Assembly: GCA_007922305.1 (NCBI GenBank)
Contig: ML677386.1
Span: 13,435,830-13,499,829, forward strand
DNA: 64,000 nt
DNA from: Dermatemys mawii
Lineage: Eukaryota; Chordata; Testudines; Dermatemydidae
Direction: 5' to 3'
Shown here: positions 12,661-22,618 of the stretch, piece after piece
Layout: each line of letters opens with the position of its first letter
Numbering within the stretch: position 1 is the first letter of the stretch
Program-made: the position numbers and the translations under genes
The notes under the pieces: model-generated
Told to the model about the DNA's origin: nothing
Seen by the model: only the letters and a program-made list of their open reading frames with translations
The model's database searches: none

Positions 12661-13626
12661 CTAGATGTTGTAGTCACTTGGTGAAATTCTGTGGCCTGTG
12701 TTACACAGAGAGACTGAATGATCACAGTGGCCCTTCTGACTTTAAATTCTGTGAAGATCAAGAAGTGTGGTGTCTGAACATAATTATTCTTTGTTCTCTT
12801 CAGTACTGAAATTTGAATCACATGGCAAATTTACACTTAAATTAAGATGAACAGTTAATATTGCTTCAAAAATAAAGATTTTATTAATATATCAGATGCT
12901 TGGAAGTATTAGTCTTGTGTGTTTTACAAGTTTCTCATATATGTTTATATAAGAAACAATGCAGAGAGGATTAAAAGTTGAGTCACTCCAGGACATAGAA
13001 AAGCAAATTAAATTCTTTGTTCATGAAGTCACAACAGAAAGGAATATAAAAGATAGTCATAATTCTGCTGGTGTTTTATATCACAAAGATTACTCGTATT
13101 CGTGTGTGTGTGTGTATTTTTTTTCAGGAGATTATCTGTTTCTAATTATGCAAACTCCTACCAGATTCCTGAAATATTTAAAAAAATTAAAGTAGAAGTC
13201 TAAACAGTGGTTGTGGTTCTCTTCTGTACTGGATAAGGTACACTGTGGTTTAAAACTTTAAAATTCCCTGCTTCCCTTTATAACAATCCTTCAATCAGCA
13301 TTTGCATCTAGTGCTCATAGGACCAGATTGTAGCTGAGCTCTGTCAGGATGGACAAGTGGATTAGGGGAAAGGAGCCGCCTTTCTTGTATGCCCTTGAAA
13401 CACACAATTGCAGAAGAGACCTAAAAATGGTAAAACAAGTGGCTGACTGGGGCAGGGGTATGTGTATATGTATTCATTTGAACTCCTGTACCATCCGTTT
13501 TTCATACATGCTTGGTTAAGAAATAATGCTCACAAATCCATGTAGGAATGTGGTGTTCTCACATTCATGTGTTGACTTACTGTCTGCCAATGGCAAAAAA
13601 CAAAACCCATGTCTATGAAGTACTTG
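12661..13626. other. Non-coding AT-rich tract
   Basis: No gene supported. Contains a short (GT)n run near 13101-13115 followed by a T-run. Confidence 0.5.
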
Positions 13627-13627
13627 C

Positions 13628-14860
13628 ATAAGAACATAAGAAAGACCGTACTGGGTCAGACCAAATGTCCATCTAGCCCAGTATCCTGTCTACTGACAGT
13701 GGCCAATACCAGGTGCCCCGGAGTGAGTGAACCGAACAGATAATGAACAAGTAATCTCTCTCCTGCCATCCATCACTTCCCTCTGACAAACAGAGACTAG
13801 AGACACCATTCCTTACGCATCCTGGCTAATAGCCATTAATGGACTTAACCTTCATGAATTTATCCAGTTTTCTTTTAAACCCCGTTATAGTCCTAGCCTT
13901 CACAACCTCCTCAGGCAGGGAGTTCCACAGGTTGACTGCGCTGTGTGAAGAAGAACTTCCTTTTATTTGTTTTAAACCTGCTGCCCACTAATTTCATTGG
14001 GTGGCCCCTACTTCTTCTATTATGGGAACAAGTAAATAACTTTTCCTTATTCACTTCCTCCACACCACTCATAATTTTATATACCTCTATGATATCCTCC
14101 CTTAGTCTCCTCTTTTCCAAGCTAAAAAGTCCTAGCCTCTTTAATCTCTCCTCATATGGGACCCGTTCCAAACCCCTAATCATTTTAGTTGCCCTTCTCT
14201 GAACCTTTTCTAATGCCAGCATATCCTTTTTGAGATGAGACCACATTTGTACACAGTATTCAAGATGTGGGTGCACCGTGTATTTGTATAAAGGCAATAA
14301 GATATTCTCCGTCTTATTCTCTATCCCTTTTTTAATGATTCCTAATATCCTGTTTGCTTTTTTTGACATCCATGACCGTGCAGTGGCAATCTTCAGAGAA
14401 TTATCCACGATGACTCCAAGAGCTTTTTCCTGATTAGTTGTAGCTAAATTATCCCCCATCATATTGTATGTATAGATGGGGTTATTATTTCCAAGGTGCA
14501 TTACTTTACATTTATCGACATTAAATTTCATTTGCCATTTTGTTGTCCAATCATTTAGTTTTGTGAGATCTTTTTGAAGTTCTTCAAAGTCTGCTTGGGT
14601 CTTAACTATTTTGAGCAGTTTAGTATCATCACAAACTTTGCCACCTCACTGTTTACCCCTTCCTCCAAATAATTTATGAATAAGTTGAATAGGATTGGTC
14701 CTAGGACTGACTCTCGGGGAACATCACTAGTTACTCCTCTCCATTCTGAAAATTTACCATTTATTCCTACCCTTTGTTCTCTGTCTTTTAACCAGTTCTC
14801 AAACCAATTCTCTTCCCTCTTATCCCATGACAACTTAGGATAATTAGGCCATGACAGTGT
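13628..14860 (-). mobile_element. CR1 LINE, 3' half, minus strand
   Basis: A 5'-truncated CR1 retrotransposon. Its 3' end is the 'ataagaacataagaa' terminus at 13628, and the adjoining 'ctgggtcaga...tctagcccagtat' sequence is a hallmark of turtle/archosaur CR1 3' tails. Two minus-strand frames carry reverse-transcriptase sequence: 14833-14606 includes 'VLGPILFNLFINYLEEGVNS' (RT palm region), and 14531-13911 encodes the RT C-terminal part, with 'HPHLEYCVQMWSHLKKD' and 'LFSLEKRRLREDIIEVYKI'. The frames differ because a one-base deletion falls at the F-A-D-D catalytic motif (about 14622-14640). The copy is therefore dead. A full CR1 is about 4-5 kb with an upstream ORF1 and endonuclease, both absent here. 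Confidence 0.92.
13911..14531 (-). pseudogene. CR1 reverse transcriptase C-terminal fragment
   Basis: An open stretch of 206 codons on the minus strand covering the part of CR1 ORF2 after the catalytic palm: 'MKFNVDKCKVMHLG' at its start, then the 'LGVIVDNSLKI' strand, the 'HPHLEYCVQMW' motif and the conserved C-terminal helix region. The Met here is internal to the original ORF and not a true start; upstream coding continues in another frame past the frameshifted F-A-D-D motif. It has no independent function; it belongs to the CR1 copy 13628-14860. Confidence 0.9.
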
Positions 14861-15108
14861 TCTAGTCTCTGATGCACAAATTATTCCTTGCTTTCATATC
14901 TGAGGAATTTTTATCTTGTTGGAAAGAAAATGGAAAATGTTCACCTGCTTTGCCATTAAAAAAAAAACAAGCAGTGTTTGTGTGGATGAATTTAGCTGAT
15001 GCTCAACTTTTGGTGTCTCATCTGCTTTTGTAAAAAGTGGAAATACATCTTTCCTTTTCTCCATCTCTGTCTCATGCCCCACTATTGGATGAGAGTATTT
15101 GTTGCAGA

Positions 15109-15232
15109 TAGGATGACCAGACAGCAAGTGTGAAAAACTGGGACGGGGGTGAGGAGTAATAGGAGCCTATATTTAAAAAAAGACCCAGAAATCAGGACAG
15201 TCCCTATAAAATCGGGACATCTAGTCACCCTA
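15109..15232. mobile_element. hAT-like MITE
   Basis: A 124-bp element flanked by a perfect 8-bp duplication GTTGCAGA (15101-15108 and 15233-15240). Its ends are TAGGATGACCAGA on the left and, in reverse complement, TAGGGTGACTAGA on the right (11 of 13 matching). TAGGG-type ends plus an 8-bp duplication fit hAT. No coding capacity. Confidence 0.9.
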
Positions 15233-15240
15233 GTTGCAGA

Positions 15241-16087
15241 ACATTTTGATCTTTAAATTAGGTAAAGGGTGGATGGGAATATCAAGGGTGGAGTGGTGGA
15301 GGCTGGATGTAGGTATGCTGTGGCTAGGTTTGGAGACTGTGTGAGGATACAATCCAAGTGACTGAATTTTCTCTGCTGAATTTCCAGGTGCTCCAGTGTT
15401 AGGTATCCAGTAATAGGCTAGACAGGTGGAAAGGTGCAGTTACTGCACTGACTGGCTAAGTATTGTGCAGGTTGGACTACTTTTGATACTGTTTTCCCTG
15501 CCCTCACTGTGATTTGCTTGCTGGTCTCTGCTAGCTGGTATGTCTTGGGGCAGTGACTCTCATTTTCTCTATGATTGGCCTTTAGGTGCCACTTGTGACA
15601 AACTGGGAGATGTATGTATTCCCTTTTTATTAATATTGTGTGTGTGTGTGTGCACTGATGGGAGTCAGACGTTGTTAAGGAAATCAAGCAGGAAAGGTAA
15701 AACAATGAGCTAGCTAAAGAACATCCCAACAAATACTCAGATACAACGACCCAGGCTTATAGGCGTGGCGAGGTGACTCCTCAGTCCCAACCCTGATGAC
15801 ATAGTTGTTTTGATAGAGCTGAGACGAGAGCTCCAGGGGAACACTAAGCCATTACAGGATGCCCAGGCCTAGGAAAGGGTGGAGTTTACTGAGTGGTCAG
15901 AGGTTGCCCAGGGAAAGCCAGTGAAAGCTAACAAGCTGGCAAGGAAACAGAGATGGTGATCCTGCTGTGTGCAAGACTATTTTTCTCTTAACCAGAGGCA
16001 GGAGTTGGCTGGGTTAAAGGGAATTTACACAAGCTGAAGGAAAGATTAGGGTGTAAATTAGACCCATATATATATATAGTTCTTTTA
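15241..16087. other. Non-coding tract upstream of the SCAN-like remnant
   Basis: No gene supported. A (GT)n run lies near 15637-15653. The segment 15750-16087 could be the leader of the retroelement whose gag-like remnant follows, but I found no LTR boundary or primer-binding site. Confidence 0.4.
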
Positions 16088-16354
16088 TTGTTTTTAGTTC
16101 TTTACTTTATGTCCCTCTTACCTTTGGGGGAAGAAGGTAACAGGACTTACAGAGAATATATTTATAAAATGTGTGATTGGATGAGGGAATGGGCTGAGAA
16201 TTATGACCAGTTATTTGACCTCTTTGAGCAAGAGCATTTTCTGAGTATATGCTCTGAAGAAATCAGTACTGCTCGTTGGAATAAATCCCTGAAATCTGTG
16301 CAAGAGGCCAGCAATCTGGCTTATTCCTATGTATGTGAGCAAGGGAGCCCTTAA
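16088..16354 (+). pseudogene. SCAN-like / retroelement gag remnant
   Basis: An 88-codon open stretch whose second half resembles a SCAN domain, an alpha-helical dimerisation module that in vertebrates derives from a Ty3/gypsy-type (Gmr1-like) capsid. From about residue 29 it reads 'CDWMREWAENYDQLFDLFEQ', then 'EHFLSICSEEI' and 'EASNLAYSYV', matching the SCAN order of a first helix with W and L positions, a 'xEQFL' helix, 'PEE'-like turn (here SEE) and a last helix with 'EA..LA..Y'. No zinc-finger array or pol region follows before 16.6 kb. It is more likely a fragment of an old LTR retroelement than an exon of a SCAN-zinc-finger gene, because the surroundings are repeat-rich and no splice-site framework is obvious. 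Confidence 0.55.
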
Positions 16355-17227
16355 TATCAACTAACTGGGCACACCATAGCTTGCATCAGGCTTGACATAG
16401 TCATTGCCACAGCTCACTGTTATAATCTGTATCTAAAAGAGATTATGTAAGGTATCGTATATGAACTGGTAACACACTGGTCATTAATATTATTGTGAGA
16501 TGTAAGTATTGATGGTGTATAAAACATTATAGATGTGTACTGGAAATAAGGTTCTCAAACGTGTTTGGCAGACTGTGCCCAACCACAGCCTGCCATAGGC
16601 AGAGGAATATTGTTTTGCAGGTTTGACATTGCCTCCATTGTAAATTAAGCAAGGTGTGATCTAGGACAATGAAAAGTGCAATAAAAGGTAAACAAAGCCA
16701 TCCAGCAAGCAAGTGAGGAGACATGATCACTTAAACATTTCATCCGGGGATAAAGACTGTTCCCTTAAGAAGACTTCCTGCCTCTTGAAACAGGGCCAAT
16801 ATATTTGGGAAAATATAAATGGAGGCAAAAAGCCAATTTGTCATCCTTCACTTGAGGAGACAAAGAAACCAAGCGCTGTGGGCTCTGTATCAGATCCTTG
16901 CTAAAGACTGGCCAGCTGTGCTGAAAGAATGACTTCTGAGAAAACTACATTGAACAAAAGACTCTGTTATGCTTTTAAGACTAAAATTTAACTTATTTTT
17001 ACTTTGTGTGTGTGTGTGTGTCTGTAACAGTTTCTGTCGCTATTCCTTCTACTTGGTGTCACTGAAATTTAGGTTTGGTTGTTTGGCTTTTACAAAACCA
17101 TCTAAGTGCTCTATATTAAACTAAAGGTAAAATCATCAGCTTAACTAGCAGGCTGGTGTGTATTCTATGTCTTTGTAGGTAGCGAACTTGCTAACTTCTG
17201 TGCGGGTTTGGTGAGAGGGACTGGATA
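16355..17227. other. Non-coding tract, possibly LTR-derived
   Basis: Directly follows the SCAN-like remnant. It contains a (GT)n run near 17006-17023 and phrases such as 'gttataatctgtatct' that I associate with turtle LTR-type repeats, but I see no paired LTR or clear ends. Confidence 0.3.
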
Positions 17228-17534
17228 CTTAAGGGTATGTCTTCCCCACCCACCGTATCGGCGGGTAGTGACTGATGTATTGGCGATCGATTTACAGTGT
17301 CTTGTCAAGATGCAATAAATCGATCGCCAAAAGCACTCCTGTCAACTCTGGACCTCCAGCTCGCCAAAAGGCGCAAGCTGGAGTTGACGGGGGAGCCCTC
17401 TGCCGATCGCTGCTGCCATGAGGGACGACAGGGAAGTCGGCCTAAGATGCGCCGACTTCAGCTACATTATTCACATAGCTCAAGTTGCGTATCTTAGGTC
17501 GACAACCCCCTTCTACTGTAGACCAGGCCTAAGT
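17228..17534. mobile_element. Fold-back MITE with serial hairpins
   Basis: About 300 bp, bounded by related inverted ends (CTTAAGGGTATGTCT on the left; reverse complement of the right end CTTAGGCCTGGTCT). The interior forms successive stems: a perfect 13-bp stem at 17282-17294 and 17316-17328 (loop 21); GTCAACTC at 17341-17348 with GAGTTGAC at 17381-17388, with a nested CCAGCT/AGCTGG; AAGTCGGC at 17434-17441 with GCCGACTT at 17451-17458; and AGCTA/TAGCT at 17460-17480. It is CpG-richer than its flanks. I recognise the family from turtle/archosaur DNA, superfamily uncertain. No coding capacity. Confidence 0.8.
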
Positions 17535-20097
17535 GGGAGATGTTTCTGGGGAATGGCTGTTGGTGTTGCTCTGCAAGGAATAACCAGGCTAGTGAAAGCC
17601 AGAGTGAGGCCATTGCACTGTAAGCAGGCTATTGTGGCAGGGCTCTGAACCAGAGCTGCACAGAAGCACTCAGCATTATGAAGCAGGTGGTGACGCTTCC
17701 CCTTACTGGGTTGGGTGAAACCACCCCCTGCCCCACGTGTCACATAAGGAACGCATGCATATTATTTTATTTATTATTTGTTTATTTATTAAAGATTCAA
17801 ATTTTGAGTCATTTTAATCAACTTGCTGATGGTCTCATGCTCCTGGAGCAAAGGGGCTTACATGTGCCAAATTAAGTTAGCATTAACAGTGCACTGTTGC
17901 ATTAAGTGTTGGGAAATGGGAGCTTGCAGCCCAGAGGTCCAGTCTCAGTGACTGGACTATGTGATTATGCCCTAACTTAGGTGTGGGAAGCCTGGCCCCT
18001 GAGGAGGTCTGTCACCTGAAGAGTCTAAGGGACAGTTTGTCTTATAGCCATGATGATATTGTTTTAATAATGCTGTAAAGAGAGTAAAATCACAAGGTGC
18101 TGGCTTTTCCTGAGTTCAATGTGGATTTGAAACTCTCTTCTTCACGTGTGTGTGTGTGCGTGTGTGTGTGTGCGTGTGTGCGTGTGCGTGTGTGTGTGTG
18201 CGTGCGTGTGTGCATATACAGTATTTAGATGATGTGTGTGTTTTATATAATGACTGGAGATGTGGAAGTCCCAATGTACAGTGTTAAGTTCCCCATAGTA
18301 TTCTGCCTCACAATTAGCATTTTACTATAGGTGCGAAGTAAGACCTGCTGGAGATAATGGGTGGCAGAACAGCTGCAAAACTGACTGTTTAGTATATACT
18401 GCATACAGCACATAGCGATTCTACCGACTTTCCACTTTGGATACTAAACAATCTGCTATTTCAGCATGGGTATGTGAGAAATATGATGAGCACTTGTGCT
18501 GATCTTCATATGCTGAATTGAATGAATGAATCTGAAATTGACTTGAATTCTGTATCTCCTTTCTGCTCCTAATGCTGATCCTTCTCTCATCAAAGTGACT
18601 GGCAAACTAATTATCTTGAGCAGCAACAGGCCCAATTAAAGCTGCTTTTCTGTGCAGGAATCTCATCCTGCTTGTTTAGTACCAAAAAGTCTGGAAAAAG
18701 TGGGCCCAACTTGTTGCCATTAATTATAAATGTAGTGAAAACCATGCACTTACCCCAAGGATAAGTGTCGCAGTATGTGATCTCTCTTGGGCATTTCTAA
18801 ATAGACTAAACATGTTGGGTGATTTTTATTGTCCCTTGGGTTAGTGACTGGCTTTCATTTACCGGACGATAAAGACAGTATAAAAATACTTAGTTCTTCA
18901 GCATCTTTCATCTGAGGATCTTGGTACTATTATTATAAGACATTATCATGCCTTTTGAAACAAGTATAGACTAGAAGTATTTTGGTCCTGCTGCAACTCC
19001 AGTTAACCGACGACTAAATAAAGTTACAAAGTCATTTCTTGAATCATCATCGTTTTTTGTATGGCTTGGGTAGGTAGCAATGATTAAACATTTGTATTGA
19101 GGTTGTATAGCCAGCACATTGCCTCGTCAGTGAGCTGGTGAATGTCTTTTAGGACCTTGGAGAAAGATATGATGTGCTCCATTGTTTGTGTTGGTGTTGC
19201 CTCATTTTCTATTTAAAGAGGATTTGTCCACATCTCCGATGTGATTCAATCTGCACTAGTCTTTCCAATATAAATCAAAACCCAGTGGTTCCTTGGCAGG
19301 GTCAATATTGAGCTGTGTGTTTTGAGCAGTTAGAACGCTCCATATGACTCTCCATTGAGCCTCTGCATCAAAGTTGGGTGTAGGGTCTTGATGCCACTCC
19401 ACAGAAGATTGTGGGATTTTAATCTCGTCTTTGGCAGGATCTGCAGGTCCTTGTGCAGCGGGATCCTTGTGTTTGCATTGACTTGGTTCAGAAAGCATGA
19501 TAATAGAGGTCTCACTAGAAAAGCTCTACAGATATAAGCATCTATCAAAGGTGTAATTTCCTTTTTAAACCAATATACTATAAGATCTAGTCTGCATGCA
19601 GTAACACTGGGTATAAACATGTCTCTACACTAGAGTAGCTTATTGTGTTCCTCAACTGGAATGATCTATAACGGTGTAACTGGGCCCATACTGGAGATGG
19701 GGGGAGTGTCTGCCTTAACTAGACCAGTATAGTTAAAAGAATGTTTTAAATGTAGGCAAGCTTCTCAACACAGGAAGGTTCAGTTAAGTATAGCAATCTC
19801 TGATGTACAACACAGCAAATGTGATGCTACATGACAGTTTAATGAAGCTTACTCTATCGAGTTACATTGCAGGGGTGATGCAGTTGCCTAACCTGGAATT
19901 TAGCTGTTACACCAGGGTCAATATTCATTTTCATAGCATTCATATTAAGATCTCCACTAATAGTGAGGGCTGTGGTTTTACATTATAGCTCAAATCCTCC
20001 AGCTGTATGAGGCCCTACAATGCCAGAAGGGATTTGGTTCAGTGCCATCTACTGATTGACCAACATCACTTTTCTTCGGTGCCTCCAAGTTGCTTGG
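17535..20097. other. Non-coding tract
   Basis: No gene supported. An 80-codon minus-strand open frame at 19256-19498 (ending '...FDAEAQWRVIWSVLTAQN' then 'LGFDLYWKD') has a protein-like composition but no recognised domain. Otherwise AT-rich sequence plus a GT microsatellite, listed separately. Confidence 0.45.
18143..18214. repeat. (TG)n/(CG-interrupted) microsatellite
   Basis: About 70 bp of alternating purine-pyrimidine, mostly TG with several CG steps. Such tracts are prone to length change and can adopt Z-DNA; no other role is visible. Confidence 0.95.
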
Positions 20098-20119
20098 TAG
20101 CAATGCTCTACAGCTAAAA

Positions 20120-20217
20120 TGCTTCTGAAATTAATGTAGTCAAACTTTACTAATTCTGGGTCACTGAGAACGAAAATGATGCTTAAAATTGTTGATTGGC
20201 TCTAGTTTTCAAGATAT
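20120..20217 (+). repeat. Left inverted-repeat arm of the transposon
   Basis: Pairs with 22521-22618 over an equal 98-bp length when one strand is reversed. Conservation is best at its inner end ('TTGATTGGCT' and 'AAGATAT') and at the outer 'TGCTTC', with small gaps between. The divergence of the arms, beside an intact ORF, may mean that only short subsegments are needed for mobility. Confidence 0.7.
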
Positions 20218-20392
20218 GCTATTGGGTCAGTATATACGACCCTTGACATGGGAATGGCGGAGGATAAGTGAGTTATAAAGGGAAGGGATCTCAATTTAAA
20301 CCAGAAATGACTAAAATACATCTTTGACTGGCTCTATGAATAAATCTATGACTGGGTTTGGACAGTACTTGCTTTTTAGGCAAAACAATGAA

Positions 20393-20473
20393 TGATGCAA
20401 TCTGAAGCTGGTATTGCATCATACATGATATGAATTGCATCATGTTATTCCTAGAAGTCATGGATGATGCAAT
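20393..20473. promoter_or_regulatory. Four TGATGCAAT motifs upstream of the transposase ORF
   Basis: The 9-mer TGATGCAAT occurs perfectly at 20393-20401 (+), 20413-20421 (-, as ATTGCATCA), 20434-20442 (-) and 20465-20473 (+). Start-to-start spacings are 20, 21 and 31 bp, close to two, two and three helical turns, so all sit on one face of the DNA. Known: TGATGNAAT is the C/EBP-ATF composite (amino-acid response) element bound by ATF4/C-EBP dimers. Inferred: either a stress-responsive promoter for the transposase or a set of transposase-binding subterminal repeats. No copy is seen near the right end. Confidence 0.65.
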
Positions 20474-20610
20474 CATAACGAAGCTTACATCACTCTGCTG
20501 AACAAATTGCCCTATATCAGCTCTAGAAATCATACAGTGTCGTGCTCTCTTATTTGTCAGTGTTTGATTTTGCAAAGGGACACATTTTTGTTTAGCCAAA
20601 GTGAGCAGAG

Positions 20611-22302
20611 ATGCCTCGTACTTGTGTGAACAGTGCAGATAACTTCCGCTATGTTTGTGGTGAAGTGACTTTTGCATCACAAAAGCGCAATATAACCACC
20701 ATGGTTAAGAAAGCCTATCACCTTTATTTTGGCTGCAAAATTGGAGATCAGGACAAGAGGTGGGCTCCACAAATACACTGCAACACTTGTGCAACAAATC
20801 TTCGCCAGTGGTTGAACAGGAAAAGGAAATCTCTGCCTTTTGCAGTGCCAATGATTTGGAGAGAGCCAACAGATCATACCAGCAATTGTTACTTCTGCAT
20901 GGTGCCTCCAGTTGGGAAAGGTGTGTCAAAGAAGAAAAAGTGGACTGTGCATTATCCAAACATTCCATCAGCTATACGCCCAATACCCCACGGAGAAGGA
21001 CTGCCGGTTCCTGATGCACCAGAATTATTCTCACTTGAGTCAGACGAGGAAGAGGATGAAACTTCTGATCCTGAACCATCAATGTCACAGGACCCACATT
21101 TTCTCCCATCCTCCTTCTCCTCTGAACCACACCTCATAACACAAGCTGAACTGAATGACCTTGTCAGGGATTTGGAACTACCCAAGAGTAAGGCAGAGCT
21201 GTTGGGCTCCAGACTACAGCAGTGGAATCTCCTGGCAGGTGATGTTAGGGTTTCCATGTTCCGTGACCGTCAAAAGGATCTTGTCCCATTCTTTTTCGTG
21301 GAAGGTGATCTTGTAGCCTGCAACAACATCGATGGTGTGATGGCAGCCCTCAACATCGTTCACGATCCAGATGAGTGGAGACTCTTCATTGATTCATCGA
21401 AGACGAGTCTTAAAGCTGTTTTGCTGCATAATGGCAAGGTTTTGCCATCAATTCCAGTTGGTCATGCAGTCCGTATGAAGGAAACCTATGACAACATGAA
21501 ACAACTTTTGAGGTGCATAAACTATGACCAACATCAGTGGCAGCTTTGTGGCGATTTGAAGGTTGTTGCTCTCTTGCTTGGTCTGCAGACGGGATACACA
21601 AAGTACTGCTGTTTTCTCTGCGAATGGGATAGTCGTGCAAGAGATTCCCACTACATCGAGAAAGATTGGCCACTCCGACAGTCATTGGAGCCTGGGAGGA
21701 AAAGTGTTCAGCATCCACCACTTGTTGAATCAAGGAAAATTTTGTTACCACCCTTACACATCAAGCTGGGTCTGATGAAGAACTTTGTCAAGGCCATTGA
21801 CAAAACACAAGCAGCTTTCAAGTACCTCCATGGAAAATTTCCAAGGTTAAGTGAAGCTAAGATAAAGGAAGGTGTCTTTGTTGGTCCTCAGATTCGTGAA
21901 CTTCTTCGAGATGATGCATTTGACCATGCACTGCGTGGTAAGGAAAAGACGGCATGGAAAGCCTTCCAGTCAGTGGCAATACATTTTCTCAGAAACAACA
22001 AGGCAGACAACTACAGGTTGTTGGTGGAAAACCTCCTCAAGGCATACAAAAGCCTTGGTTGCAACATGTCACTAAAGAGACATTTTTTGCACTCTCATCT
22101 AGATTTTTTTCCACCGAACTGCAGAGCAGTGAGAGACCAGCACGGCGAGCGATTTCACGAGGACATTGCAACAATGGAAAAACGCTATCAGGGCAAATGG
22201 AGCCCATCGATGCTTGCAGACTATTGCTGGACAGTGACAAGAGATGCTCCATTTAATGAATACAAGAGACAAGCCAAGAAGCGCCAAGTAGACACTGAAT
22301 AG
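20611..22302 (+). CDS. Intact transposase-like protein, 563 aa
   Basis: A single intronless ORF from an ATG (20611; purine at -3) to TAG, far longer than any other in the window. Residues 5-96 contain cysteines at 5, 16, 42, 57, 60, 93 and 96, including CNTC and CYFC pairs, suggesting a zinc-binding DNA-recognition domain. Residues about 139-165 are acidic and Pro/Ser-rich, a likely linker. From about 175 to 545 it resembles an RNase-H-fold transposase: 'LFIDSSKTSLKAVLL' (candidate D261), 'CGDLKVVALLLGLQ' (candidate D315) followed by 'CCFLCEWDSR' (CxxC), 'PPLHIKLGLMKN', and 'HGERFHEDI' (candidate E513). A D-L motif followed by a CxxC insertion recalls the tnp2/CACTA and KDZ-type transposases. 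From memory, related proteins are common in arthropods. The C-terminus is basic. No frameshift or internal stop. It sits inside inverted repeats, so transposase is the best call; a domesticated protein cannot be excluded. Confidence 0.85.
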   Translation: MPRTCVNSADNFRYVCGEVTFASQKRNITTMVKKAYHLYFGCKIGDQDKRWAPQIHCNTCATNLRQWLNRKRKSLPFAVPMIWREPTDHTSNCYFCMVPPVGKGVSKKKKWTVHYPNIPSAIRPIPHGEGLPVPDAPELFSLESDEEEDETSDPEPSMSQDPHFLPSSFSSEPHLITQAELNDLVRDLELPKSKAELLGSRLQQWNLLAGDVRVSMFRDRQKDLVPFFFVEGDLVACNNIDGVMAALNIVHDPDEWRLFIDSSKTSLKAVLLHNGKVLPSIPVGHAVRMKETYDNMKQLLRCINYDQHQWQLCGDLKVVALLLGLQTGYTKYCCFLCEWDSRARDSHYIEKDWPLRQSLEPGRKSVQHPPLVESRKILLPPLHIKLGLMKNFVKAIDKTQAAFKYLHGKFPRLSEAKIKEGVFVGPQIRELLRDDAFDHALRGKEKTAWKAFQSVAIHFLRNNKADNYRLLVENLLKAYKSLGCNMSLKRHFLHSHLDFFPPNCRAVRDQHGERFHEDIATMEKRYQGKWSPSMLADYCWTVTRDAPFNEYKRQAKKRQVDTE

Positions 22303-22520
22303 GACTAAACTAAGTACATAGTAGTTTTTTGCCTTTTGTTTCATAATACATTTTATTTATATAACCCTTTTGCTGATTTTTAAAGTGTTACATAAACAGG
22401 ACAGGTGAAATATTATCATGTAAAGCAACCATAAACACATGAAAAGACCTAGGTTTACAATTTATGATTAAAACTCTACTATCTACACAATATACATAGA
22501 CATAAAATGTAAAAACTTAA

Positions 22521-22618
22521 ATATCTTAGAAACAGTAGCCAATCAGTTGTTTTAATTGTCATATTTGAATTCAGCACATCAAAATACATAATAAATATCA
22601 CATTTTATCTCTGAAGCA
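22521..22618 (-). repeat. Right inverted-repeat arm of the transposon
   Basis: Reverse complement aligns with 20120-20217 over 98 bp. Beyond it, a small GTAGAC/GTCTAC hairpin (22637-22642 and 22650-22655) spans the proposed right terminus at 22647. Confidence 0.7.

Noticed and set aside
18143..18214. GT microsatellite as a CRISPR-like or regulatory array
   Set aside because: Simple dinucleotide repeat without spacers; CRISPR is not expected in a vertebrate genome.
20291..22344. Many secondary frames overlapping the transposase gene
   Set aside because: Shadows of the 563-codon frame; none has its own motif.
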